A stretch of DNA of 57,946 bases from Halobacteriales archaeon QS_4_62_28 (GCA_003021685.1 PXRO01000029.1:1-57946); one strand, 5' to 3'. Numbered from the stretch's first letter, positions 42,462 to 52,800 are shown. Program-made: numbers and translations. The notes: a model not told the origin generated them from the letters alone.

Positions 42462-43409
42462 TCACTCGGCGCCTTCGTGAGCGAGCAGTAACCACAACGC
42501 AAGTGCCCAGAGCAACACCGCGAGTGGGAGCAGGCCACCGACGTGCTGTGTCTGTGGAAAGGGATGGTGGTCAACGACTGCACTGGCCCAGGGTGGCAAG
42601 CCCCCGAGCGTACTGCCCGTTCCGTTTTCCGCCCCCGACTGACTGTCCGCGCCTGAGGTGTCACCCCCATCACGCCGGTCGGTCGTCGTCTCCGCCTCGA
42701 TGGTCACTTCGTCCATATCGTCGTCGGCCGGGGAACGCGTCGGCGTCGCATTCGGGGCGACCCGGACGTCGACAGTCCTGTTGCCGGCCGGAAGCGAGAG
42801 TGCGACCGTCCCCGTCTCGGTCACCTCGCCGCTCGCGACCTGTGTCCCGGTCCGGGTATCGATGGCTCGCACGACCCGTCCGGCCGCACCCTCCGACGCG
42901 GAGAGGACGAGTCGGGAGGAGTCCGGTGCGCTGTAAGCCAGGTCGACGCCGTCGGCCGTCCGGTCGTAGTCGATGGCACCGTAGGCGAGCGTGTCGAGTG
43001 AGTCCTCGACGACGATCCGTGGCCCCGTCGCAGGTGTCAGTACAATACTGGCATCAGTCGGTGCAACGGCCGTCACACAGAGTCGGCGGTCGGTCGCAGA
43101 CGCAATCTGGACCGAGGCGTTCCCGGTTGCACTGACTGTCACGTTCGGAAACGAGAGCGTCGTTTCGTTGGTGTAGGGATCTAACAGCAGGAATCGCCCG
43201 TCGTGGGTCACAGTAAGTCCGCTGTCAGTGGCGAACACGACACCATCGTCGCCGTCGGCACAGCCTGTCGTATCAACAGCTGCCGTCCCGACGGTGCCAG
43301 CAGTCGTCTGACCGTCTGGCACCGCTACTGTCGGACCACTCGCGACGAGGACAGCGACGACGCCGAGGACGAACAGTGCGATTCGCCAGCCAGTGCGATT
43401 TGGTATCAC
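42462..43409 (-). CDS. Membrane-anchored partner of the S74 spike-like protein
   Basis: A 315-residue exported protein: signal/membrane helix (about 8-27), a beta-rich extracellular domain (about 40-220), a Thr/Asp/Gly-rich linker, and a C-terminal helix (about 288-310) followed by HEGAE. It starts with GTG at 43409, and the stop of the upstream gene overlaps it (GTGA), so the two are translated together. Its beta domain is not recognised. By position it could anchor or display the large protein, but there is no direct evidence. Confidence 0.75.
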   Translation of the reverse strand: MIPNRTGWRIALFVLGVVAVLVASGPTVAVPDGQTTAGTVGTAAVDTTGCADGDDGVVFATDSGLTVTHDGRFLLLDPYTNETTLSFPNVTVSATGNASVQIASATDRRLCVTAVAPTDASIVLTPATGPRIVVEDSLDTLAYGAIDYDRTADGVDLAYSAPDSSRLVLSASEGAAGRVVRAIDTRTGTQVASGEVTETGTVALSLPAGNRTVDVRVAPNATPTRSPADDDMDEVTIEAETTTDRRDGGDTSGADSQSGAENGTGSTLGGLPPWASAVVDHHPFPQTQHVGGLLPLAVLLWALALWLLLAHEGAE

Positions 43410-46400
43410 TCGTCGCAGTCGACCCCCTCGAATGACTCCACGACATCGGACAGGCAGTCCTCCAGACGGTCGATTCGCTCGTCGTTCGATTCGAGTTTCG
43501 CTTCGAGGGCCTCGATGCGCTCGTCTTTCTTCGCGGTCTCGGATTCGAGTTCGTCGATCCGCCCGTCTTTCTGCGACAGGTCTTTTCGCAGTGTATCGAC
43601 ACGCTCGGCGAGTCCCTGGATAGCCGCGAACGCGACGCCGTCGGCGTCGACAGTGGAGATGTGCGTTTCGTCGGGACCGAGACCGAACGCGTCGTAGAAC
43701 TGCTCTGCGACGGGACCCATGTGGCGGACGCCCGCGTCCTCCTGGGTGTACCCCCAGCGCTGTATGTCGAGGTCCACGAGGCGGTCGAGGACGGATTCCG
43801 GATCGATGGGCTGGAAGTTGCTCTTTGCCGTCACAGTGCTGAGCGACGACCACGAACCGGATCCTGACGCCAGTTCGACGCCGGTGTTTGTCGACGTGTC
43901 GCTCGCGCTGTAGATAGTTGCCCCACCGCCAGCCTGAACGATGAACTCGTCGTTCGCGGACGACGAGACGCTGTGCGAGGAACCATCGCCCCAGACGAAC
44001 GTCCCGGCGGTGCCGGCTGTGGCCTTCCGTCCGGCCGCGAAACTGGCGTACCCACTGGCCGAGTTGTCGAGACCACCGGGGACCATAGAGTTGTTGCCGC
44101 CGGCCGTATTGTTTTTACCACCACTGATCGTCGCCCGATCGGCTTTCGCAGTATTGTTCGCACCGCCGGCAACGGTCGCGTCCGTCGTGCTGGCAGTGTT
44201 CTGGTAGCCGCCCCCGACTGTCGCACTCGTCCCGCTGGCCTCGTTCTGGTAGCCGCCGATGACTGAGGTGTTCTCGCCACTGGCCAGATTGTCGTAACCG
44301 CCACTGATCGTCGCCCGCCTGCTGTTTGCCGTGTTCGTCGAACCCCCCGCCACCACCGATTCCAGTCCACTTGCGGTGTTGACGATGCCACCGCCGACCG
44401 TCGCGTAGTGGTCGTTCGAGGTGCTGTCGTCGGACCCCGCCTGGTTTCCGTTCCCACCGCCGACGGTCCCATAGTCGTCCGTGACGATGTTTTTTCGACC
44501 AGACGAGGAGCGGCCGCCGCCACCGATGACCGCGCCGACGGGGCTATTCTTGATCGTGTTGTACTGGCCGAACACGACGTTGCCCGACCCAGTCACCTCG
44601 TCGTGATCGCTGGCGGTCGTTCCGAAGTGAGCGACTTGAGAGCTGTTGACGAAGGCCTCGAACGCCGTTGCACTGCTCGTCCCGACCCACGGCGTCACGA
44701 CCTGCGCACCGGAGACACTCGAGAGGTCAATGCCCGTGTAGCCCGTCCCCGACCGGGGTTCGAGCAGGCTGTCGCCGTCGCCGTCGGCCCAGGGGCCACC
44801 GATGGAGACGGTGTCCGTGTTCTGGGTCGCAGAGAGCGCACCGGCGGTCGTCAGCGACCGGAACACCAGATCCGTGCCGGATTTGGTCTTGAACAGACCC
44901 TTGCCCGTGCCGGTGTTCGAGGCTGTGTTTGCCTCACCGGTCGAGTCGACGGTCACGGTGCCGTCGCCGTCGTTAGTCACTGTGAGGTTTGTCGCGAAGT
45001 TGATATCACCCGAGTCAGTGACCACGGTCGATCCGTTGTCGGAGACGTTCGTCCGAGTGTCAGTAGTGCTCGCGTCGACCGTGACGCTACCGTCGGCGTC
45101 GTCGGTCACCGAGAGGTCCGTCCCGAAGTTGATGTCCGAGACATCCCTGAGGACCGTTGATCCGCCGTCGGACACGTCAGTGTGGGTGTCCGTATCCGTC
45201 GCATCCAGCGTCAGCGCGTCCGTCCCAGCACTGACCGAGAGGTTCGATCCCCCGATCAGGGATTTGAACACCAGATCCGTGCCCGATTTGGTCTTAAATA
45301 ATCCCTTTCCAGTACCGGTGTTCGAGGCGGTGTTGGCTTCGCCGTTGCCGGTGATCGTTATCTCGCCGCTTGACGAAGAGATCGAGACGCTCCCGCCGGA
45401 TTTAAATGACCGAAATTCGAGTGATGTCCCCGACTTGCCACTGTAGACATTGGTCCCCCCACCGAGGTTCGTTCCGTTGTTGACTTCCCCGGTGTCAACC
45501 GAGTCCACGGTCACGGTGCCATCGCCGTCGTCGGTCACCGAGAGGTTCGTGGCGAAATCGAGGTCGGCCACGTCGCTCACGACTGTCGATCCGTCCTCGG
45601 ACACGTCGGTGTGGGTATCCATCGCATCCAGCGTCAGCGCGTCCGATCCCGCGCTGATCGAGAGGTTCGATCCGCCGACCAGCGACCGGAAGTCGAGCGT
45701 GGACCCCGATTTACCGCCGTAAACGCCGGATCCTGAACCAAGATTCGCTCCGTCGTTGACCTCCCCGGTGTCGGTCGCATCGAGCGTGAGTGTGTCCGTT
45801 CCGGCACTGATCGAGAGGTTCGATCCGGCGGCCAGGGACCTGAACTCCAAGTCCGTGCCGGATTTCGCCTTGAACAGACCGCTCCCGGTGCCGACGTTCG
45901 AGGCGGTGTTGGCCTCGCCGGCGGCCGATGCGTCGATGGTGATCGCTTCATTGTCGGTCGATAGCGACACGTTCGACCCGCCGATCAGTGACCGGAAAGT
46001 CAGGGTATCCCCGTTTTGGCCGGTGTAGAGACCGGCACCGGTGCCGAGGTTCGCACCGTCGTTGTCCGTGTCGGTGTCGCTCCCACTGATAACGAGTTCC
46101 CCCTCGGTCTGGTCGATACTCGTGTTATCGCCGGCTATCAGTGATCGGAAACTGAGTGTCCCGTCCCCGGCGCTTGCGAACACGCCGTTGCCGTCGCCAA
46201 GCGTCGCTGCACCGGTGACTGCCGCACGCAATACGCCGTCAGAAATCCTGAGTCCGGGACCGGCAAGCGAGTCGACCCGGGTGCCGTCGGTGATGCCACC
46301 GGCCAGACGCTGGGTGTAAATCATCCTGACTGGCTTGTTCGCCGTCCCCAGTTGTCCCTGTGGATCGGCACTCGCGGTCCCGGTCGCGTAGGCCCCTAGC

Positions 46401-46543
46401 CCCACGACACCGAGTCCCTGGAGAAAGCCCCGACGAGAGATACGACCGGAACCGCCTCTCTCCGTCGAGACGAGATACTCGCGATGGTGCTCGACGAGGG
46501 CTTCGAGTTCAGCAACTCGTCGTTCGAGGTCGTCTCCGCTCAT
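43406..46543 (-). CDS. Tat-exported spike-like protein with FRSL modules, YadA-like head repeats and an S74 chaperone domain
   Basis: A 1045-residue protein. Residues 1-30 form a coiled coil placed before the Tat motif SRRGFLQ (36-42). Seven FRSL modules (about 115-580) follow, each of the form GLFKTKSGTDLVFRSL plus GSNLSISAGTDALTLD, with three DVSDGGSTVL-type inserts. About nine YadA-head-like repeats (about 690-840) come next (ATISGGYDNLASGEN, ATVGGGYQNTA). Residues 905-985 match the peptidase-S74 intramolecular chaperone of phage tail spikes (QPIDPESVLDRLVDLD, HMGPVAEQFYDAF, STVDADGVAFAAIQGL). The end is a coiled coil (985-1035) with two cysteines. It is probably a trimeric surface adhesin. 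Confidence 0.9.
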   Translation of the reverse strand: MSGDDLERRVAELEALVEHHREYLVSTERGGSGRISRRGFLQGLGVVGLGAYATGTASADPQGQLGTANKPVRMIYTQRLAGGITDGTRVDSLAGPGLRISDGVLRAAVTGAATLGDGNGVFASAGDGTLSFRSLIAGDNTSIDQTEGELVISGSDTDTDNDGANLGTGAGLYTGQNGDTLTFRSLIGGSNVSLSTDNEAITIDASAAGEANTASNVGTGSGLFKAKSGTDLEFRSLAAGSNLSISAGTDTLTLDATDTGEVNDGANLGSGSGVYGGKSGSTLDFRSLVGGSNLSISAGSDALTLDAMDTHTDVSEDGSTVVSDVADLDFATNLSVTDDGDGTVTVDSVDTGEVNNGTNLGGGTNVYSGKSGTSLEFRSFKSGGSVSISSSSGEITITGNGEANTASNTGTGKGLFKTKSGTDLVFKSLIGGSNLSVSAGTDALTLDATDTDTHTDVSDGGSTVLRDVSDINFGTDLSVTDDADGSVTVDASTTDTRTNVSDNGSTVVTDSGDINFATNLTVTNDGDGTVTVDSTGEANTASNTGTGKGLFKTKSGTDLVFRSLTTAGALSATQNTDTVSIGGPWADGDGDSLLEPRSGTGYTGIDLSSVSGAQVVTPWVGTSSATAFEAFVNSSQVAHFGTTASDHDEVTGSGNVVFGQYNTIKNSPVGAVIGGGGRSSSGRKNIVTDDYGTVGGGNGNQAGSDDSTSNDHYATVGGGIVNTASGLESVVAGGSTNTANSRRATISGGYDNLASGENTSVIGGYQNEASGTSATVGGGYQNTASTTDATVAGGANNTAKADRATISGGKNNTAGGNNSMVPGGLDNSASGYASFAAGRKATAGTAGTFVWGDGSSHSVSSSANDEFIVQAGGGATIYSASDTSTNTGVELASGSGSWSSLSTVTAKSNFQPIDPESVLDRLVDLDIQRWGYTQEDAGVRHMGPVAEQFYDAFGLGPDETHISTVDADGVAFAAIQGLAERVDTLRKDLSQKDGRIDELESETAKKDERIEALEAKLESNDERIDRLEDCLSDVVESFEGVDCDE
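44024..44581 (-). repeat. Coding repeats of YadA-head-like units
   Basis: Region of the spike-like gene encoding residues about 655-840. The 15-16-residue unit ends in GG, then N-T-A-S, and is repeated about nine times with variation at the ends. Confidence 0.7.
44804..46201 (-). repeat. Coding repeats of FRSL modules
   Basis: DNA encoding residues about 115-580. Near-identical stretches recur, for example around 44870-44940, 45260-45350 and 45845-45920, which include the codons for KSGTDL and FRSL. Such repeats allow copy-number change by recombination. Confidence 0.75.
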
Positions 46544-46817
46544 CTGTGACCACTCCAGCGTGACCGTTCGTGGGCACTACCTCTCTCACTACCAGTGCTG
46601 TTGGATGTATGGATCATGGGTAATAGCTGCTACTGGCAATCTTGCACACAGACTATTATCCAAAAAGTTAAGTATGGTGGCCACATTTTCTTTTTTGATT
46701 TTTCTATGTATTTATTATAGATAATATACAGTTTGAAACATACTACTCAGCTATATATTCTTGATAATACGCTTCAACGACAGGAATCACGGCGACACTC
46801 GCCGGTCGGTCGCCATC
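46544..46817. promoter_or_regulatory. AT-rich upstream region of the spike-like gene
   Basis: This gap is strongly AT-rich (46600-46780), including runs such as TTTTCTTTTTTGATTTTT, in an otherwise GC-rich window. It contains no gene. Part should be the promoter of the minus-strand spike-like gene that starts at 46543; the rest lies behind the membrane protein ending at 46818. Confidence 0.5.
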
Positions 46818-47594
46818 CTATGACAGGTATCGGAGACCGACCATCACGAACACGATGGACAACTGGAGGACGCCCTGAATCCCGCCGAGTCTGGCGTTTC
46901 GCATCCCGATCTCGCCGATGAGGTCGGTATCGGGGTTCTCGGATGCGATCTGGCGGTAGATGCGAATCTCGCCGGGGAGAATGACGCCAAAGCCCTGGAG
47001 GCCGAGGAGCGTGACGATACCCAGTGCCGCCAGGATCCACGGCGAAGTCGTCGTGACCATCGCGATGAGTGCTGTGCCCGGCAGCGTCGCCAGCAGATAC
47101 GCGCCAGAGCCAGCGACAGTCAGCCCAAGCACTGTCAGCGTTCGCCAGTCGGTCAGCGCGTCGAACTGGGAGCCGATTATCAGGACGATAGGAACGGTGT
47201 TGACGGCGGTGAATATCGCCAGCCACTGGTCGGCGTAGGCAAACCGCTTGAGTTGCATCGTTAGCGTGATCCCTCCGGCGATAGTGACAATCGCCAGTGT
47301 CGGCATCAGGAAGGTCATTTTGGGCGTGAACCGACCGAAGAAATCCGCCCGCTGTTTCGGGTCCAGACCGCCTACGACCGGACCGAGGACTGCACCCATG
47401 AACAGATCGATCCCCGTCCAGAGGACGCCGGCCATCACGTGGACGTAGGTGAGTGCCTGTACGTCGTTGCTCGCCAGTGCGGCGGCGAGTGCCCCGAGCG
47501 GGACGACGACCGCACCGACGGCAAAGGCTGTGTTTGCCTGCTGGGCCAGGCCACCGATCCCCCATTCCGGTCGCTCCGCTGTCGACTGTGCCAT
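46818..47594 (-). CDS. Seven- to eight-helix membrane protein (haloarchaeal)
   Basis: A 258-residue integral membrane protein with at least seven hydrophobic helices. A histidine sits in LTYVHVMAGVLWTGIDLFMG, a pattern shared with CopD-like and DUF2269-like proteins, and the loop LDPKQRADFFGRFTPK is charged. The start MAQSTAERP at 47594 is preferred to the upstream-open frame. Divergent from the MOSC gene. Function unknown, possibly haem or metal related. Confidence 0.8.
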   Translation of the reverse strand: MAQSTAERPEWGIGGLAQQANTAFAVGAVVVPLGALAAALASNDVQALTYVHVMAGVLWTGIDLFMGAVLGPVVGGLDPKQRADFFGRFTPKMTFLMPTLAIVTIAGGITLTMQLKRFAYADQWLAIFTAVNTVPIVLIIGSQFDALTDWRTLTVLGLTVAGSGAYLLATLPGTALIAMVTTTSPWILAALGIVTLLGLQGFGVILPGEIRIYRQIASENPDTDLIGEIGMRNARLGGIQGVLQLSIVFVMVGLRYLS

Positions 47595-47679
47595 ATCGAT
47601 ACCGCTTGCGGGGTAAAAACAAAAGTCGTGTGGCCCGCGAGCGAAGCGTACAAGTTCTGTGTGGACTACTGTTTCACTG

Positions 47680-48456
47680 ATGGGAACGATCGAACGCCTC
47701 ACCGTCTACCCCGTGAAGGGACTGGACGGCGTCGACCGCGAGGCGGCCGCCGTCACGCCGGGTGGCACGCTTGCCCACGACCGGGAGTTCGCGCTCTTCG
47801 ACGACGACGGGGACGTGATCAACGGGAAGCGAACGGATCGAGTCCACGACCTGGACACGTCGTTCGATCCGGCGACGACAGAACTGACCGTTGCCGTCGA
47901 CGGAACACACGAACGGTTCGACCTGATGGCCGAGCGCGAACGGGCCGCCGAGTGGTTCTCGACAGTCTTCGGGGCCGATCTGACGCTGAAGCAGGATCAG
48001 TCACTCGGGTACGTCGACCGCCGTGACATGGGACCGTCGGTGATCTCGACGGCGACCCTGCGGGAAGTGGCGTCGTGGTTCGACGCGGTGACCGTCGAGG
48101 GAGCGCGTCGTCGCCTCCGGGCGAACGTCGAAGTCAGCGGCGTTCCGGCGTTCTGGGAGGACCGCTTCGTCGGCGAGGACGCCCCAGCGTTCGAGGCCGG
48201 TGGCGTTCGCTTCGAGGGGGTGACTCCCTGTGGTCGCTGTGTCGTCCCCGAGCGCGACCCGGACAGTGGCGAACCCACTCCGGAGTTTCGCGAGCGGTTC
48301 GTCGAGCAACGAGCAGCCACGTTCCCCGAGTGGGCCGACCGGTCGGCCTTCGATCATCTCTACACGCTGATGTTGATCGCCCGGATTCCCGACGTAGACC
48401 GGAGTGGGACCCTCAGGGTCGGTGCGGACGTGATGCTGTCGGACGGAAATTCGTGA
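47680..48456 (+). CDS. MOSC domain protein (YcbX-like, molybdenum cofactor sulfur-binding)
   Basis: A 258-residue protein: an N-terminal MOSC-N beta-barrel (MGTIERLTVYPVKGLDG), then a MOSC domain with RRLRANVEVSG, VTPCGRCVVPERD and TLRVGADVMLSD. The Cys pair in PCGRC matches the MOSC reactive cysteine. MOSC proteins use molybdenum cofactor with a bound sulfur, and YcbX-type members detoxify N-hydroxylated compounds; the electron donor here is unknown. Start ATG 47680 is chosen because homologues begin IERLTVYPVKG. Confidence 0.9.
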   Translation: MGTIERLTVYPVKGLDGVDREAAAVTPGGTLAHDREFALFDDDGDVINGKRTDRVHDLDTSFDPATTELTVAVDGTHERFDLMAERERAAEWFSTVFGADLTLKQDQSLGYVDRRDMGPSVISTATLREVASWFDAVTVEGARRRLRANVEVSGVPAFWEDRFVGEDAPAFEAGGVRFEGVTPCGRCVVPERDPDSGEPTPEFRERFVEQRAATFPEWADRSAFDHLYTLMLIARIPDVDRSGTLRVGADVMLSDGNS

Positions 48457-48584
48457 AGCATTTCGCCACCCCGGGGTAGCGAGAAGCTTCAGAGAGGGAC
48501 GTCCGACAGTACGAGCGCCCTCGACGAAGAGCGACGCTGACTGTTTCGTCGGGCGCGATGCCGACGGCGTGCCGGTGTGTACCG

Positions 48585-49832
48585 CTACCGGTCGACGAGC
48601 CACAGTATGGCGGTCAGGCCGGTCGCGCCCGCCAGTGCGGCCGCCAGTAGCCCGAACGCCGGGCCGAAGCCGACGACTTCAGAGAGGTAGCCGACGGTCG
48701 CTGGCGCGATGGCTCCAGCACCCATCAGCAGGGTCCGGACGACGCCCAGACTGCCCCCGGCGACGGTGTCGGGAACGACTGTCACGAGATAGGCTCCACG
48801 AACTGGACGGAAGCCGTGGGCACCGAGACCGAGCGCGACGACGGCCCCGCCCAGAACGACCGGGCCGCCGGTCGCAGTGACGGCCAGTATCGCGACCAGT
48901 CCGGCCGTCGCGATGCCGAGCGTGAGAAAGAGAACCGGGACGGTCCCGACCCGGTCGCTCGCCTCGCCAGTGACGAGCTGGACGAGACTGACGACGAAGA
49001 GCGCACTGAAAAGAACGTTCGCGGTGGCGGCCGAGAGGGTGGTCTCGCTGGCGAGATACAGCGGCAGGAAGGCGACAGCACCGTTGTACGCGAAGCCAAA
49101 GAGGACTGTCACGACGACGAACGCGGTGAACTCCCACTTGCGAAACATGGCGAGATACGTCCCGAACGAGGGAGTTGTGCCGAAGTCGCCGTCCGAATCC
49201 GTCGTCGCGTCGCCCGGCATCGCAGTCCACGGGTCACTGGCGATTCGCCGGGGGACTCTGACTGCGAACACGGCGGTCAGGCACGCGGTCGCGAGGCCGC
49301 CCGCCAGGAACGCCCCGCGCCAGGGCGCACCGAGGAGCGCCGGGAGGCCAGTCGCCATGACGACTGCGGCGGGCGCGGCGACCCCGCCGAACGTCCCGAA
49401 CGTGTCGAAGACGCCCAGCATGCGCCCCGTCCGGGCCGGGTAGGTTCGCGAGAGCAACCCAACTGCGACAGTCTTGTGCATCCCGGTGCCGCCACCCATG
49501 AGGGCCATTGCCCCGGCGAGGACGAGAAACGGCGAGTCGACGACCAGCACGAGCGCACCGGTCGCCGCCAGCGCCGCACCGACTGCAATGACCCGGACCG
49601 AGCCGAACCGGTCGGCCAGTGCGCCCGACGGGAACTGCATGGCCGCGTAGACCAGCATGAACCCAGTGAAGGCTGTCCCGAGAACCGTCCGGGAGACGCC
49701 GTAGCTCTCACCGAGCGTCCCGAACAGTGGCGGAAACAGGTATCGGAGAAATTTCCCCAGAAACCACAGGGTCGCCGTCAGCACGAGCGCGTCGAGGCGG
49801 GCCAGCCCGCGGAACCGCGTGACGAGCGACAC
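48585..49832 (-). CDS. MFS transporter
   Basis: A 415-residue major facilitator superfamily protein with twelve predicted membrane helices. The N-terminal half carries the loop GALADRFGSVRVIAVG and the motif-A-like area, with MGGGTGMHKTVAVGLLSRTYPARTGR after helix four, a central cytoplasmic loop (ATTDSDGDFGTTP), and a second half with VSLVQLVTGEASDRVG. No substrate can be read. Confidence 0.9.
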   Translation of the reverse strand: MSLVTRFRGLARLDALVLTATLWFLGKFLRYLFPPLFGTLGESYGVSRTVLGTAFTGFMLVYAAMQFPSGALADRFGSVRVIAVGAALAATGALVLVVDSPFLVLAGAMALMGGGTGMHKTVAVGLLSRTYPARTGRMLGVFDTFGTFGGVAAPAAVVMATGLPALLGAPWRGAFLAGGLATACLTAVFAVRVPRRIASDPWTAMPGDATTDSDGDFGTTPSFGTYLAMFRKWEFTAFVVVTVLFGFAYNGAVAFLPLYLASETTLSAATANVLFSALFVVSLVQLVTGEASDRVGTVPVLFLTLGIATAGLVAILAVTATGGPVVLGGAVVALGLGAHGFRPVRGAYLVTVVPDTVAGGSLGVVRTLLMGAGAIAPATVGYLSEVVGFGPAFGLLAAALAGATGLTAILWLVDR

Positions 49833-49877
49833 GGTATCGGCTACACCTGCTCGGACAAAAAACGCCGTCGACTGCGA

Positions 49878-52800
49878 TCAGTCGTCGTCAGCCGCAGGCT
49901 GTGCAACGTCGCGGTCGGCCCGCGGTCCCTCCAGTTCGACTTTCGGCAGGAGATCCCGGAGGTACTGGCCGGTGTAGGACTCGTCGTCGCGGGCCACCGC
50001 CTCCGGCGTCCCCTCGGCGACGACCTGGCCGCCGTGTTCGCCGCCCTCGGGACCGAGGTCGACGATGTGGTCGGCGTTTTTCACCAGGTCGAGTTCGTGC
50101 TCGATGACGACGACGGTGTTGCCCTCGTCGGTCAGTCGGTGGAGCACGTCGATCAATTTGCGCTCGTCCTCCGAGTGGAGGCCGGTCGTCGGTTCGTCGA
50201 GCAGGTACAGTGTCTCGCCGGAGTCTTTCTTGCCGAGTTCCTCGGCGAGTTTGATCCGCTGGGCCTCCCCGCCAGACAGCGTCGTCGAGGGCTGACCCAG
50301 TCGCATGTAGCCCAGTCCCACGTCTTGCAGCAGTTCCAGCCGTCGGCGGATGCCGGTGTGGCCCTCGAAGAAGTCGTAGGCCTCTTCGACGCTCATGTCG
50401 AGCACGTCCGAGATGGTGGCGTCCTTGTACGTGACATCGAGGGTCTCGTCGTTGTAGCGGGCTCCGTCACACTCCTCACAGGGGACGTACACGTCAGAGA
50501 GGAAGTTCATCTCGATTTTGACGTTGCCCTGGCCGCCACAGGCCTCACAGCGACCGCCCTTGACGTTGAACGAGAACCGTCCCTTCTCGTAGCCCCGCTG
50601 TTTCGAGCGGTTCGTCTCGGCAAACAGTTCCCGGATGTGGTCGAAGACGTTGGTGTAGGTCGCGGGGTTCGAGCGCGGTGTCCGGCCGATGGGTGACTGG
50701 TCGATCAGGCGCACCGTCTCGATCTGTTCGAGACCGGTGATATCGTCGTGTTCGCCGGGATTCACGTCGGTGTCGTTCATTCGCCGGACCAGTCCCTTGT
50801 ACAGCACGTCGTGCATCAACGTCGACTTGCCAGAGCCGGAGACCCCGGTGATCGCAGTGAAACAGCCAATCGGGAGGGCGACATCGAGGTCAGCGAGGTT
50901 GTGCTGGCGTGCGCCCTCGACCGTGAGGTGGCCGTCGGGGTCGCGGCTCCCGGGTCCATCGTCCCCGCTCGCTCTGTCCGTGCCCTCCCCACGGTCGGGC
51001 ACGCGCCGGGTATCGGGCACCGGAATCGACCGCTCGCCGGCAAGATACTCGCCGGTGATGCTGTCCTCGCTGGTTTTCACGTCTTCGACGCTCCCGTTGA
51101 CGACGACTTCGCCGCCGCGCTTGCCCGGCCCCGGCCCCATGTCGATGATGTTGTCGGCCCGGCGCATCGTCTCGGTGTCGTGTTCGACCACGAGCAGGGT
51201 ATTGCCGAGGTCCCGGAGTTCTGCGAGCGTGTCGAGCAAGCGGTCGTTGTCCCGCTGGTGAAGCCCGATAGAGGGTTCGTCGAGGACGTACAGCACGCCG
51301 ACGAGGCCGCTGCCGATCTGCGTCGCCAGTCGAATACGCTGACTCTCACCGCCCGAAAGCGTCGAGGCTTCCCGATCCAGCGTGAGGTACTCCAAGCCGA
51401 CCTCGCACATGAACCCGAGGCGGGCGCGGATCTCCTTGAGGATCTCCTCGGCGATCTTGGTGTCGCGTTCGTCCAGCGACGACTCCAAGCCCTCGAAGTG
51501 CGCCAGTGCGTCGCCGATGGACAGGTCGTTGACTTCGGTGATAGCAGTCCCATCGACCAGGACAGCCCGGGACTCTGCTTTCAATCGCGTGCCCTCACAG
51601 TCGGGACAGGTGGTGACGGCCATGAACTCCTCGATGTGCTCGCGCGCGCGATCGCTGTCGGTCTCGACGTGGCGGCGTTCGAGGTTCGGGATGACCCCCT
51701 CGAAGCGCTCGGTCTTCTCGCGGGTGCCGTTCTTGGTCCGCCACTCGAAGTGGACGAGCGAATCGGTGCCATAGAGGAACTGCCGCTGGAGCGACGCCTC
51801 TAAGTCCTCGAAGGGGGTCGACAGCGAGACGCCAAAGTGCTCGGCGACGTTGTCTAGCTGGCGCGAGTAGTAGGTCCGGTCGTAGCTCCAGGGTTCGAAG
51901 ACGTGCTTGAGTGGTTTCGAGGGGTCCTGGATCACGAGGTCTTCGCTGACCTCCTTGGTCTCACCTAGTCCCTCACACTCCGGACAGGCCCCGTGCGGGC
52001 TGTTGAAAGAGAACGACCGGGTCTCGATTTCGGAGATGTCGATGCCACAGTGGGTACACGCGAGGTCCTCGGAGAACTCGACGACGAGGCGCTCGCGGTC
52101 GCTGTGGTCGGCGCTCTCGCCGGTCCCTGTTCGCGGGCCATGCCCACTCACTCGTGCCGAGTCGCGTGGCGACTCGCTGGCCAGATCGCCGGTCGATCGT
52201 GCGGTCGCGCCGCCGAGTTCGGCGTCTTCGGGTGGGTCCGGCACGATCACTTTCAGGACGCCGTCGCTCTCTTCGAGCGCGGTCTCGACGGAGTCGGTGA
52301 TTCGGGACCGGGCCTCCTCGCTGACGGTCACGCGGTCGACGATCACGTCGACGGTGTGGTCGTAGTTCTCGTCCAGGTCCGGATCGTCCATCGTTAGATC
52401 GTACGGTTCGCCGTCGATTTCGACGCGTGCGTACCCCTCGCTGACGAGGTCCGAAAAGCGGTCCTCGAAGGCCCCCTTCTGGTCGCGAACGACCGGTGCG
52501 GCGATCTTTGCTCGCGTGCCTTCGGGCAGTTCGAGCACCCGCCGGACCATGTTCTGAGCCGACTGCTCGCCGACCTCACGGCCACATTCGGGACAGTGTG
52601 GCGTACCGATCCGGGCGTACAGCAGGCGCAGGTAGTCGTGTAACTCGGTGACGGTTCCGACCGTCGACCGCGGGTTGTTGGCCGCGTTCTTCTGATCGAT
52701 GGAGATCGCTGGCGACAGTCCCTCGACGGTCTCGACCTGTGGCTTGTCCATCTGGCCGAGGAAGTTCCGGGCGTACGCCGACAGGGACTCGATGTACCGA

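Noticed and set aside
43406-46543. Prophage or virus tail region
   Set aside because: The spike-like gene has a Tat signal and ordinary chromosomal neighbours; no terminase, capsid or portal gene is seen in the window.
48816-50696. Long plus-strand open frame antisense to the MFS and UvrA genes
   Set aside because: Its sequence is the shadow of two well supported minus-strand genes, is Arg/Gly/Pro rich, and has no domain. High GC keeps stop codons rare in opposite frames.
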